Shown here: in pieces, positions 1 to 8,400 of the stretch
How the letters are laid out: every line of letters begins with the position of its first letter
Position numbering within the stretch: position 1 is the stretch's first letter
Assembly: GCA_018399635.1 (NCBI GenBank)
Contig: JAGYOH010000008.1
Coordinates: 1-64,000, forward strand
Length of the DNA stretch: 64,000 nt
Direction: 5' to 3'
Origin: Clostridia bacterium
Lineage (GTDB): Bacteria; Bacillota; Clostridia; Peptostreptococcales; Acidaminobacteraceae
The notes under the pieces: generated by a model
Database searches by the model: none
What the model saw: only the letters and a program-made list of their open reading frames with translations
What the model was told of the DNA's origin: nothing
Made by a program: the position numbers and the translations under genes

Positions 1-1
1 T

Positions 2-178
2 AGACGCTGGAATGCATTTATTAATAAGAAAAAAGCGACAATAAATGTTGAATTAGTAAATGTTGTAGACTTGATTAAGTCTTTTTTAAGTTCAATTGTT
101 AATGAAATAGAAAGTAAAGATAACAGTGACAAAACTTGGGACAACGAAAGAAAAGAATGGATAGATAATATTGACTAG
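2..178 (+). CDS. C-terminal end of an unknown protein (partial)
   Basis: An open frame runs in from the left edge and ends at TAG 176-178, giving 58 residues rich in Asn, Lys, Asp and Glu and ending in WIDNID. The codons are AT-rich, like the next gene and unlike the rest of the window. I recognise no domain in this fragment. It is probably part of the same AT-rich acquired block as the ATPase at 405-1745. The start lies outside the window, so no function can be given. Confidence 0.5.
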   Translation, partial: RRWNAFINKKKATINVELVNVVDLIKSFLSSIVNEIESKDNSDKTWDNERKEWIDNID

Positions 179-245
179 TGACTCCATTTTGACTCATTTT
201 TGCAATGATAATAGTAATACGAGATAAAAAATAAGTAGAAAAGAC

Positions 246-278
246 GGGAACCTCGATTAATTTCAGGTTCTCTTTTTT
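246..278 (+). terminator. Intrinsic terminator after the partial gene
   Basis: GAACCT (248-253) pairs with AGGTTC (265-270), extended by two outer G pairs, over an 11-nt loop, and is followed by a run of six T. It separates the partial gene from the ATPase. The rest of 179-357 is AT-rich and I see nothing else in it. Confidence 0.6.
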
Positions 279-357
279 GATATTTTAACCTTTGGTTAGG
301 GATATCAATGATTGCTGATTTACGTTCGTAAAAATGTTGTTTATGCGCATTGTTTCG

Positions 358-386
358 TTGTAATTTATGATTAGTTACCATATAAT
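358..386 (+). promoter_or_regulatory. Sigma-A promoter of the AAA ATPase gene
   Basis: TTGTAA (358-363), 17-bp spacer, TATAAT (381-386). A GGAGGTG ribosome site at 393-399 lies 5 nt before the ATG at 405, so the leader is very short. Confidence 0.6.
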
Positions 387-404
387 TATCGTGGAGGTGA
401 TAAG

Positions 405-1745
405 ATGGATCGTAATGCTATGAATGCTTTGATAAAATGGAAAAATAAAAAGAATAAAAAACCTCTAGTTATAAGGGGGGCCAGACAAGTTGGCAAGACA
501 TGGCTAATGAAGAGGTTTGGTGAGGTTTCATATGAAAATACGGTCTATATTAGCTTTGACAATAATCAGCAAATGAAAGAACTTTTTGACATGGATATGC
601 GAACGGATCGGATTATAACTGGAATTGAATTGTATTCAGGTCATAAAATCAATCCTGAAAATACATTGTTGATATTTGATGAGATTCAAGAAGTACCTAA
701 AGCACTAACGGCGCTAAAATATTTTAACGAAAATGCCCCAGAATACCAAATTGTTTGTGCGGGGTCACTGCTTGGAGTTGCCTTGCATCAAGGAACATCA
801 TTTCCTGTTGGAAAAGTTGAATTTATGGATTTATATCCGTTGTCCTTCACTGAATTCATGAGAGCAATGGGTAAAGAACAATTCGTTGAATTGGTTATTC
901 AAAGCAATTTTGATATGGCAACGACATTTAAACAAGAATATGTAGACCTATTGAAATATTATTATTATGTTGGAGGAATGCCGGAAGTTGTATCCAATTT
1001 TTCTGAGAACATGGATTTTAATGAAGCAAGAGAAATTCAAGAGAGAATACTTATGGCTTATGAGCAAGATTTTTCAAAGCATGCACCTAATGATGCAATT
1101 CCAAGAATTAGAATGTTATGGAATAGTATTCCATCTCAATTGACAAAAGAAAACAAGAAATTTATTTACGGATTAATTAAAGATGGTGCGAGAGCAAAAG
1201 ATTATGAAATGGCTATGCTCTGGTTGATAGATTGTGGACTTGTCCATAAAATTCAACGTGTTAAAGCGCCTGGTTTACCGCTAAAAGCATACGAAGACCT
1301 GAAAGCATTCAAACTATTTATATTAGATGTTGGCTTGCTATCTTGTATGGTTAGATTGAATCAATCGGTTTTGCTAAATGGGAACGAATTGTTTAGGGAA
1401 TTCAAAGGTGCTTTGACAGAGCAATATGTCTTACAACAATTTATGACATTGAAGCATTTAGATACTTATTATTGGACAAATGACAGAGGCAGTGCTGAAA
1501 TAGATTTTCTGGTTGACACGGGTGAAAAAATTATACCAATTGAAGTAAAAGCAGAGACAAATCTTAAAGCCAAAAGTCTTAGGAGTTATTTTGATAAATT
1601 CAACCCATCAATTTCAGTTAGAACTGCTATGCTTGATTATAAAAAAGACGATTGGCTTATTAATATTCCCTTATGGGCAATAGAGGCAATTGAAAATGAA
1701 GTGCATCATAGTTTTAACGAACAAGCGGAATTCCCCACCCTCTAA
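405..1745 (+). CDS. AAA ATPase with C-terminal DUF4143 domain
   Basis: This 446-residue protein belongs to the large AAA_14/DUF4143 family of stand-alone ATPases common in anaerobic bacteria and archaea. Seen: Walker A GARQVGKT at residues 25-32, Walker B ending LLIFDEIQE near residue 90, and a C-terminal part with the pattern EIDFLV...PIEVKAET, typical of the nuclease-like fold of DUF4143. The cellular role of the family is poorly known; links to mobile elements and toxin-antitoxin-like behaviour have been suggested, but nothing here proves that. The gene is AT-rich, unlike the GC-rich genes after 2.1 kb, has its own promoter and is followed by a palindrome, all signs of recent acquisition. 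The last codons (PTL) lie within one arm of that palindrome. Confidence 0.85.
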   Translation: MDRNAMNALIKWKNKKNKKPLVIRGARQVGKTWLMKRFGEVSYENTVYISFDNNQQMKELFDMDMRTDRIITGIELYSGHKINPENTLLIFDEIQEVPKALTALKYFNENAPEYQIVCAGSLLGVALHQGTSFPVGKVEFMDLYPLSFTEFMRAMGKEQFVELVIQSNFDMATTFKQEYVDLLKYYYYVGGMPEVVSNFSENMDFNEAREIQERILMAYEQDFSKHAPNDAIPRIRMLWNSIPSQLTKENKKFIYGLIKDGARAKDYEMAMLWLIDCGLVHKIQRVKAPGLPLKAYEDLKAFKLFILDVGLLSCMVRLNQSVLLNGNELFREFKGALTEQYVLQQFMTLKHLDTYYWTNDRGSAEIDFLVDTGEKIIPIEVKAETNLKAKSLRSYFDKFNPSISVRTAMLDYKKDDWLINIPLWAIEAIENEVHHSFNEQAEFPTL

Positions 1746-1783
1746 GTTACCTTACTTGCGTAAGCGAGAGCATAGGGTGGGGA
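1732..1783. repeat. Palindrome resembling an IS200/IS605-type element end
   Basis: TCCCCACCCT (1732-1741) pairs with AGGGTGGGGA (1774-1783); inside it CTTAC (1751-1755) pairs with GTAAG (1760-1764). The nested hairpin overlaps the last codons of the ATPase. The CCCCACCCT...AGGGTGGGG arms with an inner GTAAG hairpin look like the subterminal structures at right ends of IS200/IS605 elements; that match is from memory and is inference. No transposase or TnpB is present nearby. It could simply be a terminator, but there is no T run. Confidence 0.5.
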
Positions 1784-2162
1784 TGGATAGCTTTCTCCGA
1801 GAGCTGACATTATTTGACCGATTGATTCAGTGGTTTATACTATAATCGAGGTAATAATCTGCGATATCTGAGAGACTAGAAAAATCTTCGAGTCCATTTC
1901 CCCGCGGTTTGAACCTCCCGCGACCTCAGTCTTGAGAGGTTCAACAAAAAGGTGCCGGGCAAGGAAAGCAAATTGGATTGGGGCTGGTCCCCGGCATATC
2001 TTAACACGAGTGTCCACATGAATCAGACGATTTTCAACGGGAATGCCGGAATCAAGGTTCAGAATATCGTTGGGTCTTTTGTTGGATTAGGGTCAAGTAA
2101 CCATCAGCAGCAGAATCAAAGAGGGGATCTGTGTCCACTAATGAAGATGGGGAAGTGATGAT
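1746..2162. other. 417-base gap before the LytTR gene: promoter and structured leader
   Basis: After the palindrome, a likely sigma-A promoter is TTGACC, 16-bp spacer, TATACT (about 1814-1841). Downstream are two long inverted repeats: TTGAACCTC near 1909 with GAGGTTCAA near 1936, and TGCCGGG near 1953 with CCCGGCA near 1991. The octamer GTGTCCAC occurs twice (about 2009 and 2131). A short frame from GTG 1952 (68 residues) or ATG 2018 (46 residues) to TGA 2158 is open, but its ribosome site is weak and I do not recognise the peptide. The base composition switches from AT-rich to GC-rich within this gap. Confidence 0.5.
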
Positions 2163-2900
2163 GTGCCTGCCAGGATAGCCATATGTGATGATGACTTGCG
2201 GGATGTCGAGAGATTGAGACAAGCGATTCAAGCCTATGACGGTGCCCTTGAAACAATGGTTTTCTCGAGTGGGGAGAATCTGCTGGAGGCCTTCATGGGC
2301 GAGGGAGTCTCGGTTGACCTGCTCTTTCTGGACATCTATATGCCGGGACTGAACGGCATTGACACGGCTAGAAAACTGATGGAATCCCATCGGGACATGA
2401 AAATTGTCTTCACCACCAGCAGCGGGGAGCATTATCCCCAGGCTTATGGGGTTTTTGCCTTCAACTATCTTGAAAAACCCCTGTCCAGGGCCCGTCTCCA
2501 CCAGGTGTTGGACAGGGCCCTTGAGGCCATCAATGACGGGGGCGGGAAGCGGTTCCAGATCAAGTACAAGGGAATTTTCTACACGGTGAGGGTTTCTGAC
2601 ATCCAATATATTGAGAGTCGGGACAAGCTGGTCCTGTTTCATCAAAAGGGAGGCCGGGTCTTGAGGTGCTATGGCAAGCTTGACACCTTGCTCAGGGAGA
2701 TTCCGGGAGACTGTTTTCTGCGGTCCCACCAGAGCTTTGCGGTGAACATCAACTATATCACTGAGCTGGGGGACCATTATTTCAGGGTCGGGGAGGTGGC
2801 GATTGCCATCTCGAAGAAATACTTGAAGTCCGCCAAGGAGGCTTATTATGACCGCCTCTTTTCACGGATGGGAGAAGGTGTGGAAAAATGGCAGCCATGA
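2163..2900 (+). CDS. LytTR-type response regulator
   Basis: A 245-residue two-component regulator. The N-terminal receiver domain has the acidic pair DD at residues 9-10, the phosphoacceptor Asp57 in LLFLDIYMPG, and the conserved Lys in LEKPL. The C-terminal half (from about residue 130) is a LytTR DNA-binding domain with IQYIES, LREIPGDCFLRSHQSF and the NINYI stretch. The start is GTG at 2163, preceded by GGGGAAG. It overlaps the kinase gene by 13 bases, so the two form a translationally coupled pair. LytTR regulators usually bind direct repeats near promoters of surface, peptide or autolysis genes; the SLH protein downstream is a plausible but unproven target. Confidence 0.9.
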   Translation: MPARIAICDDDLRDVERLRQAIQAYDGALETMVFSSGENLLEAFMGEGVSVDLLFLDIYMPGLNGIDTARKLMESHRDMKIVFTTSSGEHYPQAYGVFAFNYLEKPLSRARLHQVLDRALEAINDGGGKRFQIKYKGIFYTVRVSDIQYIESRDKLVLFHQKGGRVLRCYGKLDTLLREIPGDCFLRSHQSFAVNINYITELGDHYFRVGEVAIAISKKYLKSAKEAYYDRLFSRMGEGVEKWQP

Positions 2901-4846
2901 CCCGGGTGCGGACCCATCTTCTGGCTGGATTCATTGTTTCAATCCTTTTGATTCACCTGCCAGTGGTGTATACCGTCTTCTACAGTGATTTCAGCGGCGT
3001 TGAAGCCGCCAGAGGAGGAGAGATCGATCTTGGTGGGGTTTCCCTTGAAAAGGGGGCGGTCCTGGAGGGGGAATGGGAATTCTACTGGGATCGGCTGCTG
3101 ATTTCTGAGGACTCGCGGGGGGTCCGACCGGATTTTCTCATCCAGGTTCCGGGCTACTGGTCCCAATACCGGCTTGATGGGGAATATCTCCCCTCTGGGG
3201 GAGTGGCCAGTTACAGACTGCAATTGAATGCTGTCGACCATCCGGATCCAGTGTCTCTCTCGATTTCTGATTTCGGCTGTGCCTATCGCGTATACATTGA
3301 TGGAAGGCTCACCGCCAGCAGCGGCCTGATTTCCAGGAATCCCGAGAAGATTTTTTCAGTGCCCCAGACAGACCTGTTTCCGGTGGTTCTGGCTGCGGAG
3401 GGTTCCCATGAAGTGGTCGTCGAGGTGGCCAGCCAGCGGTTTTCAGGGCTTTACATGGCGCCGGTGATAAAGGACCACGCCCGGGTGCTTGCCTGGATCG
3501 GTTTGAGGGACAAGGTCCGCTTCATGCTCTTCGGTACTGTGATTTTCGCCTTTTTCATCCTTCTGGTGACTTATTTTTTCAACCATGGGGGAGGAATCTC
3601 CTCCCTGTGGTTGCCGTTTTTGATGCTGCTGGTGATTTTCAGGCTCATGCTGACCAGCCGGTTTTTCAGTTTCTGGCAGGAAATCGGCATTATCAGGGGT
3701 TCCTACGAAGGGAGCAACGGGTGGATGTTTCTCGTGACCTTTGCTTTGAAATACCTGCTGATTTTCCTGGCCCAGGAACAATTCAACCTGAGATTTTCCA
3801 GACGGGAGAAGGTCGGGCTCTTCCTGTACTATGCCCTGCTCTATCTGGTTTATCTGCGGGTTCCCGCGGGGGTCTACAATCGACACCTTTCCCTGGTCCT
3901 GCCCCTGGCCAGTTTCACTCTTGAAATTTTTGTTTTTGTCAAGCTCTTCATCATGGGCCTGCCTCCCAGGAAATACGGTGTGCCCGTCTACTGGGCCAGT
4001 CTTCTGGCGATTTCAGGACTGGCCATGGACAGCTATTATCTCAACGGCAACAGCTATGTCGATCTTTCCCTGAGCCTCCTCTTTTTTCTGACGGTCTACC
4101 TGGTCGTCCTCTCTCTGGTCCGGATTCTGGGATGGATGGACACCGTCAAGAATTATGCCCTTTCCACGATGAAACTCGAACATGCCAAGCGCCAGATCAA
4201 CCTTCAGAGGGACTATTATCTGGCCTTGAACGAGCGGATCGAAGAGGTCAGGTCCCTCAAACATGACCTGAGGCATTTTGCCACCGTCATGAAGCAGCTG
4301 GTTGAAGACCGCCGTTATCCCGAACTCGGCCGGTTCTTAAGAGACTACACACAAAAAACAGAAACCGAACCCCTTCCCGTCTTCTGTGAACATGCGGTAG
4401 CCAATTCAATCCTTGGCTATTATGCCTTGAAGGCGGCTGAAAATAGTCTGCAGTTCAACTGCCGATGTGAAATCCCAGAGAATCTGCCGGTCAGTGAAAG
4501 TGACCTGTGCATCACCCTGGGCAATGCCCTGAAAAATGCCTATGAAGCCTGCCTGTCCTCAGAAGAGGTCTCCGGGGGCTACATTTTCGTGGAGGTGCGT
4601 CATTTTGCGGGACAGATTCTCATGATGATCGTGAACAGCTACAGCAAAGAGCCTCTGAGAATTGACGGGGAATACCTGTCCTCCAAGGAAGGCTCGTCCC
4701 GCGGCCTGGGCTTGAGCAGCATCCGGCGGGTCATCAAGGCATCCGGGGGCTACATCGGCATTGAGCACGATCAGGGGATTTTCAGACTCAAGGTGGCCCT
4801 GCCCGTCCCCTATCAAGACCAAGTCCCGGCAACAGAAGAGGTGTGA
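2888..4846 (+). CDS. 7TMR-DISM / GHKL sensor histidine kinase
   Basis: A 652-residue membrane sensor partnered with the LytTR regulator just upstream. Order of parts: an N-terminal membrane anchor (about 9-30); an extracellular galactose-binding-like domain with the GEWEFYWD motif of the 7TMR-DISMED2 family (about 45-200); seven membrane helices (about 205-420); a coiled linker; an H-box SLKHDLRHF with the likely phosphorylated His459; and a GHKL ATPase domain with the N-box (LGNALKNAYEAC) and G-box (SRGLGLSSI). GHKL kinases with HDxRH boxes typically pair with LytTR regulators. The alternative start ATG 2897 overlaps the previous stop as ATGA. The extracellular fold suggests sensing a carbohydrate or envelope ligand; the ligand is unknown. 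Confidence 0.88.
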   Translation: MAAMTRVRTHLLAGFIVSILLIHLPVVYTVFYSDFSGVEAARGGEIDLGGVSLEKGAVLEGEWEFYWDRLLISEDSRGVRPDFLIQVPGYWSQYRLDGEYLPSGGVASYRLQLNAVDHPDPVSLSISDFGCAYRVYIDGRLTASSGLISRNPEKIFSVPQTDLFPVVLAAEGSHEVVVEVASQRFSGLYMAPVIKDHARVLAWIGLRDKVRFMLFGTVIFAFFILLVTYFFNHGGGISSLWLPFLMLLVIFRLMLTSRFFSFWQEIGIIRGSYEGSNGWMFLVTFALKYLLIFLAQEQFNLRFSRREKVGLFLYYALLYLVYLRVPAGVYNRHLSLVLPLASFTLEIFVFVKLFIMGLPPRKYGVPVYWASLLAISGLAMDSYYLNGNSYVDLSLSLLFFLTVYLVVLSLVRILGWMDTVKNYALSTMKLEHAKRQINLQRDYYLALNERIEEVRSLKHDLRHFATVMKQLVEDRRYPELGRFLRDYTQKTETEPLPVFCEHAVANSILGYYALKAAENSLQFNCRCEIPENLPVSESDLCITLGNALKNAYEACLSSEEVSGGYIFVEVRHFAGQILMMIVNSYSKEPLRIDGEYLSSKEGSSRGLGLSSIRRVIKASGGYIGIEHDQGIFRLKVALPVPYQDQVPATEEV

Positions 4847-4853
4847 ATCGAAA

Positions 4854-4880
4854 ACCCTGCGAAATCAAGCGGGGTTTTTC
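4854..4880 (+). terminator. Terminator after the two-component operon
   Basis: AACCCTGC pairs with GCGGGGTT (one G-T wobble) over a loop GAAATCAA and is followed by TTTTT. It closes the regulator-kinase operon. Confidence 0.65.
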
Positions 4881-4968
4881 CATTTTCGAACCTGGAGGGG
4901 TCAATTTCGAAATTGCCTTCTTTCTCACAGGAACCGTGGTATAGTCGGCTTGAAAAGAGGTGCGGCGT

Positions 4969-5349
4969 ATGCGGTATGCGCTCGATTGCCGACTGGACTT
5001 GGAGAGAGTCTTTTGGATCAGGAAGTACCGGACAAGGATTCCCTGTCTGTCGGCCAGGGAGATCCGACGGCGCCATCCGGAGGGGGACTATGCCATCGTC
5101 GGTGAGATAGCCGGTTGGTTGGACCAGGCCCATGCATCGGATGTGCTGGTCCTGGAGGAGAAGCTGGAGATCCCCGTTCTTCCCCAGGGGAGTCACTGCA
5201 GGCCCTATGAATGGATTGCGGGCTATGTCCCGGTGGGGAAAGGGAACTACATCGCCCTGGTCAGAAGTTTGTCGCCGGGTCTTATGTGGCGAAGGTTCAG
5301 TCGAAAAGGGCGGAACAAGGCTGATGACCGGGAGGAAGGAACCTGGTAA
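4969..5349 (+). CDS. Small protein of unknown function (126 aa)
   Basis: An open frame with the GC-rich third-position use of the neighbours. ATG 4969 is preceded by AAGAGG at 4955-4960, and a TATAGT -10 hexamer lies at about 4940-4945, giving a very short leader. The product is basic, about 126 residues, with no signal peptide, no membrane helix and no motif I recognise (it contains IRKYRTRIPCLSAREI and PVGKGNYIALV). It sits between the sensor kinase and the giant SLH protein and may be a cytoplasmic accessory of one of them. Function unknown; it could also be a chance frame, though codon use argues against that. Confidence 0.5.
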   Translation: MRYALDCRLDLERVFWIRKYRTRIPCLSAREIRRRHPEGDYAIVGEIAGWLDQAHASDVLVLEEKLEIPVLPQGSHCRPYEWIAGYVPVGKGNYIALVRSLSPGLMWRRFSRKGRNKADDREEGTW

Positions 5350-5430
5350 AGGGACTGCTTTTGTGGCATTTGTACTTTGTCCGGGGGTCAGGAATATCAG
5401 GAAACGATTGGAAAGGGTGGTGAATCTCTT

Positions 5431-8400
5431 ATGAGAAAAATGTTTCGAAAAACAACGGCGACGATGCTGATGACGGTGATGGTCCTGTCCCTGTTCTCCG
5501 CGCCGGCCCACGCCTATGTGGGAGCCATGACCCAGGGAGAGGGGGGGCTTGTCGCCGGTGAACAGTACGGCTATACCTATCTGGTCAATGATTACATGGG
5601 TTTTTACATACGGCCTGACGGCAATCTGACTACGGTGCCCTCTCAGATGACCCTCGACGAGGTCATGACCCTGGGGGCGACTCAGAGCCACGTCTTCTAC
5701 AGGCAGATTCTCGACTGGTCCACTGACAGTTTCATCACGGAGAGGACCACCCCCCTGCACAAGGGGACGCCCGCAGTCACTATCGACGATTCTGACCCGT
5801 CGAATCCCAAACTGGTTCAGACCTTTCAAGTGACGGGCTACAAGCCCGTCACCGTGACCTATGAACTGGTGCAACTTGACGAGGGGGCTGTCACCGGGTC
5901 GACCACCGGTCTGATCATCGAGAAGGATGATTCCGACAAGGGCAGAACCTGGGGGATACTGGCCAAGGCCACTACGGAATCCACGGTTTATCCGGAATAT
6001 CTGGAACGGGTACTCTGGGTGGTCGAGCATTCCGGCTTCGGAAAGGTCGCCCATGACCTGACGGGACCCGCCCGGCTGGGGAGATATTCCCTTTCCCGTG
6101 ACACCGGGGACGTGACCACCCGGACCAACTACTCTGCCGCCATTTCCTCGGGGATGCCCCGCATGGAGACTGAAGAGATGATCAGTGAGGTTTTCACAGA
6201 CTCCTTTGCCTATGCCAATCCCTTCGTGGCGGGCAGCGGATATCTCGGGGCCTATTCCAGTGGCGCCGGTGGCAAGACTCTGATTTCCGGCATACGGGGA
6301 CACTGGAGCAACTACGCCAGTGCCCTGAGTTATGAACCGGAAAACAAGTCCCTGTTGACGGCGGAACATCATTTTTCCGGCGATGACATGGCCAGCGGGC
6401 TCTGGGGTTTTCGAGATTTGTATGCCGCGTCGGAAAGCGTCAATATTCCTCCTGATCCCGTCAGCCTCACGGAGGATGCCGGTTGTATCGGCATCATCGA
6501 AGAAAACGGGGGACTTTCAGTCAAGGAGGCCGTGGATGAGGCGGAGCTTCTTGAAGAATTCGGTTCTTCGGTGATGGCTGTTTTCAGGGGTTCCTTTTTC
6601 GAAAAGACCCCCGGAGACTACACCTTCATCAACGGTGCGGCACAGCTTTCCCCCTCCCTGATGGCTACCTGGGACGAGGGGAGCGGCGGCTTTTCGGTTT
6701 CCTCTGATGGCACGGTGAGGGCCAAGGCAGTCCATCTTTCAGTGCCCTCCTTCAAATTCTACAAACCTGAAAACGCCCTTGATGAAAGTCTGGACTTCAG
6801 CTTCGGCGAGGGGAAGATGACCGTTGGAATCGTGCCGGAAAACAACGAGGCCATCGTCCACATCGATATCCCGGGGGCCAGCAGCAGCGTGGAGGGAATT
6901 ACCGTGGACCCTGCGGGCGGCGTGGTCTTTGATGGAGAACTGAGCATTGCCACCCCGGTCCTTGAGGCGGCCAATATCACCATGAACCGGTTGGGCATGG
7001 GCTGGCAGGATGATCTTTTTTCATTGACGGGAATCGAGGCCTCCGGTGCCGTGGACATGGAGCAGTTGCTGGGGCTGGATGTTCTGAGTGCCGAGGCGGA
7101 TATCAACAGTTTTCCGGGGGAAGAACGCTACGCCTTTGAACTCAGCCTCAATGTATTCGACTTCTTTGAGGCGGAGGGAGAGCTTGAACTCAAGCAGGTC
7201 TACAACAGCGCGATTATTCCCAACACCCTCAAGTTCAAAGCCGCTTCGGATATCGGGGTTCCCCTGGTGCCGCCGACGGTGGTGGCTGAATTCAACGGCC
7301 TGGGGGGCGGATTTGAGGGCTTTGCCGATACCATCCAGGGGGATTTCTTCGCCGTGCCCCCCATCCGGCTGACCGTGAGCGCCAAGGGAACGGTCCTGGA
7401 AATCATTGAAGGCTGGTACACCCTGACCTTCGGACCCGGCTACTACAAGGTGGCCCTTACCGACGGGAAGCTGCTCAACATGGATATCATCGACGAGTAC
7501 AGCTGGTATATGGAGATTTCTGGTGATGTCCGGACTTATGGGGGAATTGATTACCAGGGGCTGAAAACCGGAGGAGGCATGAAAATGAGCCTCGTGATAC
7601 CAGATGCCACGACACCCTATATCAATGCAGGGGGAGAAATTGAACTTTCGGCTTTTTCCGGCATGGACAACCACATCAATCCCACATCGGCCTACCTGGC
7701 CCTTGGAGCCAATGGCAGGATTTTCGGCAAGGTCAACATTCCGGCAAGTGCCTGGTTCATCAATCGGAATCTGGAACTGGCCAGTGCCGAACTTGAACTG
7801 GCCCTGGGCGGGCAGACCACCATCGGGGTCAACAAGGATACCTTGAACCAGGGGATCCAGGAGGGATTCGGCAATATCGCCCAATACGGCGGGGTGGCCT
7901 ATACCGGCAGTCTTCTGGGATTCCCCTACCGCATCTACTACATTTTCATGGACAAGTCGGTGAAACTTGAGGTCGGCCAACTCGGGAAAGAGTTGGAGCC
8001 CTTCGATCCGGATCCGAACAGTCTGATCCAGCTGTCCCGACTCTATGCGGACAGCGGGGAACAGACCGGGATTCTGGTGATGAACGACAACCTCACCTAT
8101 CTTGCCGCCGCCGATAGTGACGGCCTGTCCCCCTTGGAGGTGGGAGACAACGACGCCCAGGATGACGGGGTGACACTGACTCAGACGGATGCCGAAGAGA
8201 AGAGTTATGAAATAAGCGTCTCCGACACCGCTCCGGAGACAGACTATCTGGCCTTTTCCCTGACCCCGGAAGGAGTGACCGGCGGGACTATCGAAGCTTT
8301 CATGACGGGTCTGGAGGTGCAAAGGACGGGAGAGTCCGGGCCGATGCCCCTTGTGGCGGCCACCTTCAATGGTGACGGAGGGATTTCAAACGAGGACACC

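Noticed and set aside
4813-6372. Long minus-strand open frame (519 residues) under the SLH gene
   Set aside because: It is opposite a gene with clear signal peptide and SLH domains; such frames come from GC-rich third positions. No ribosome site or family motif.
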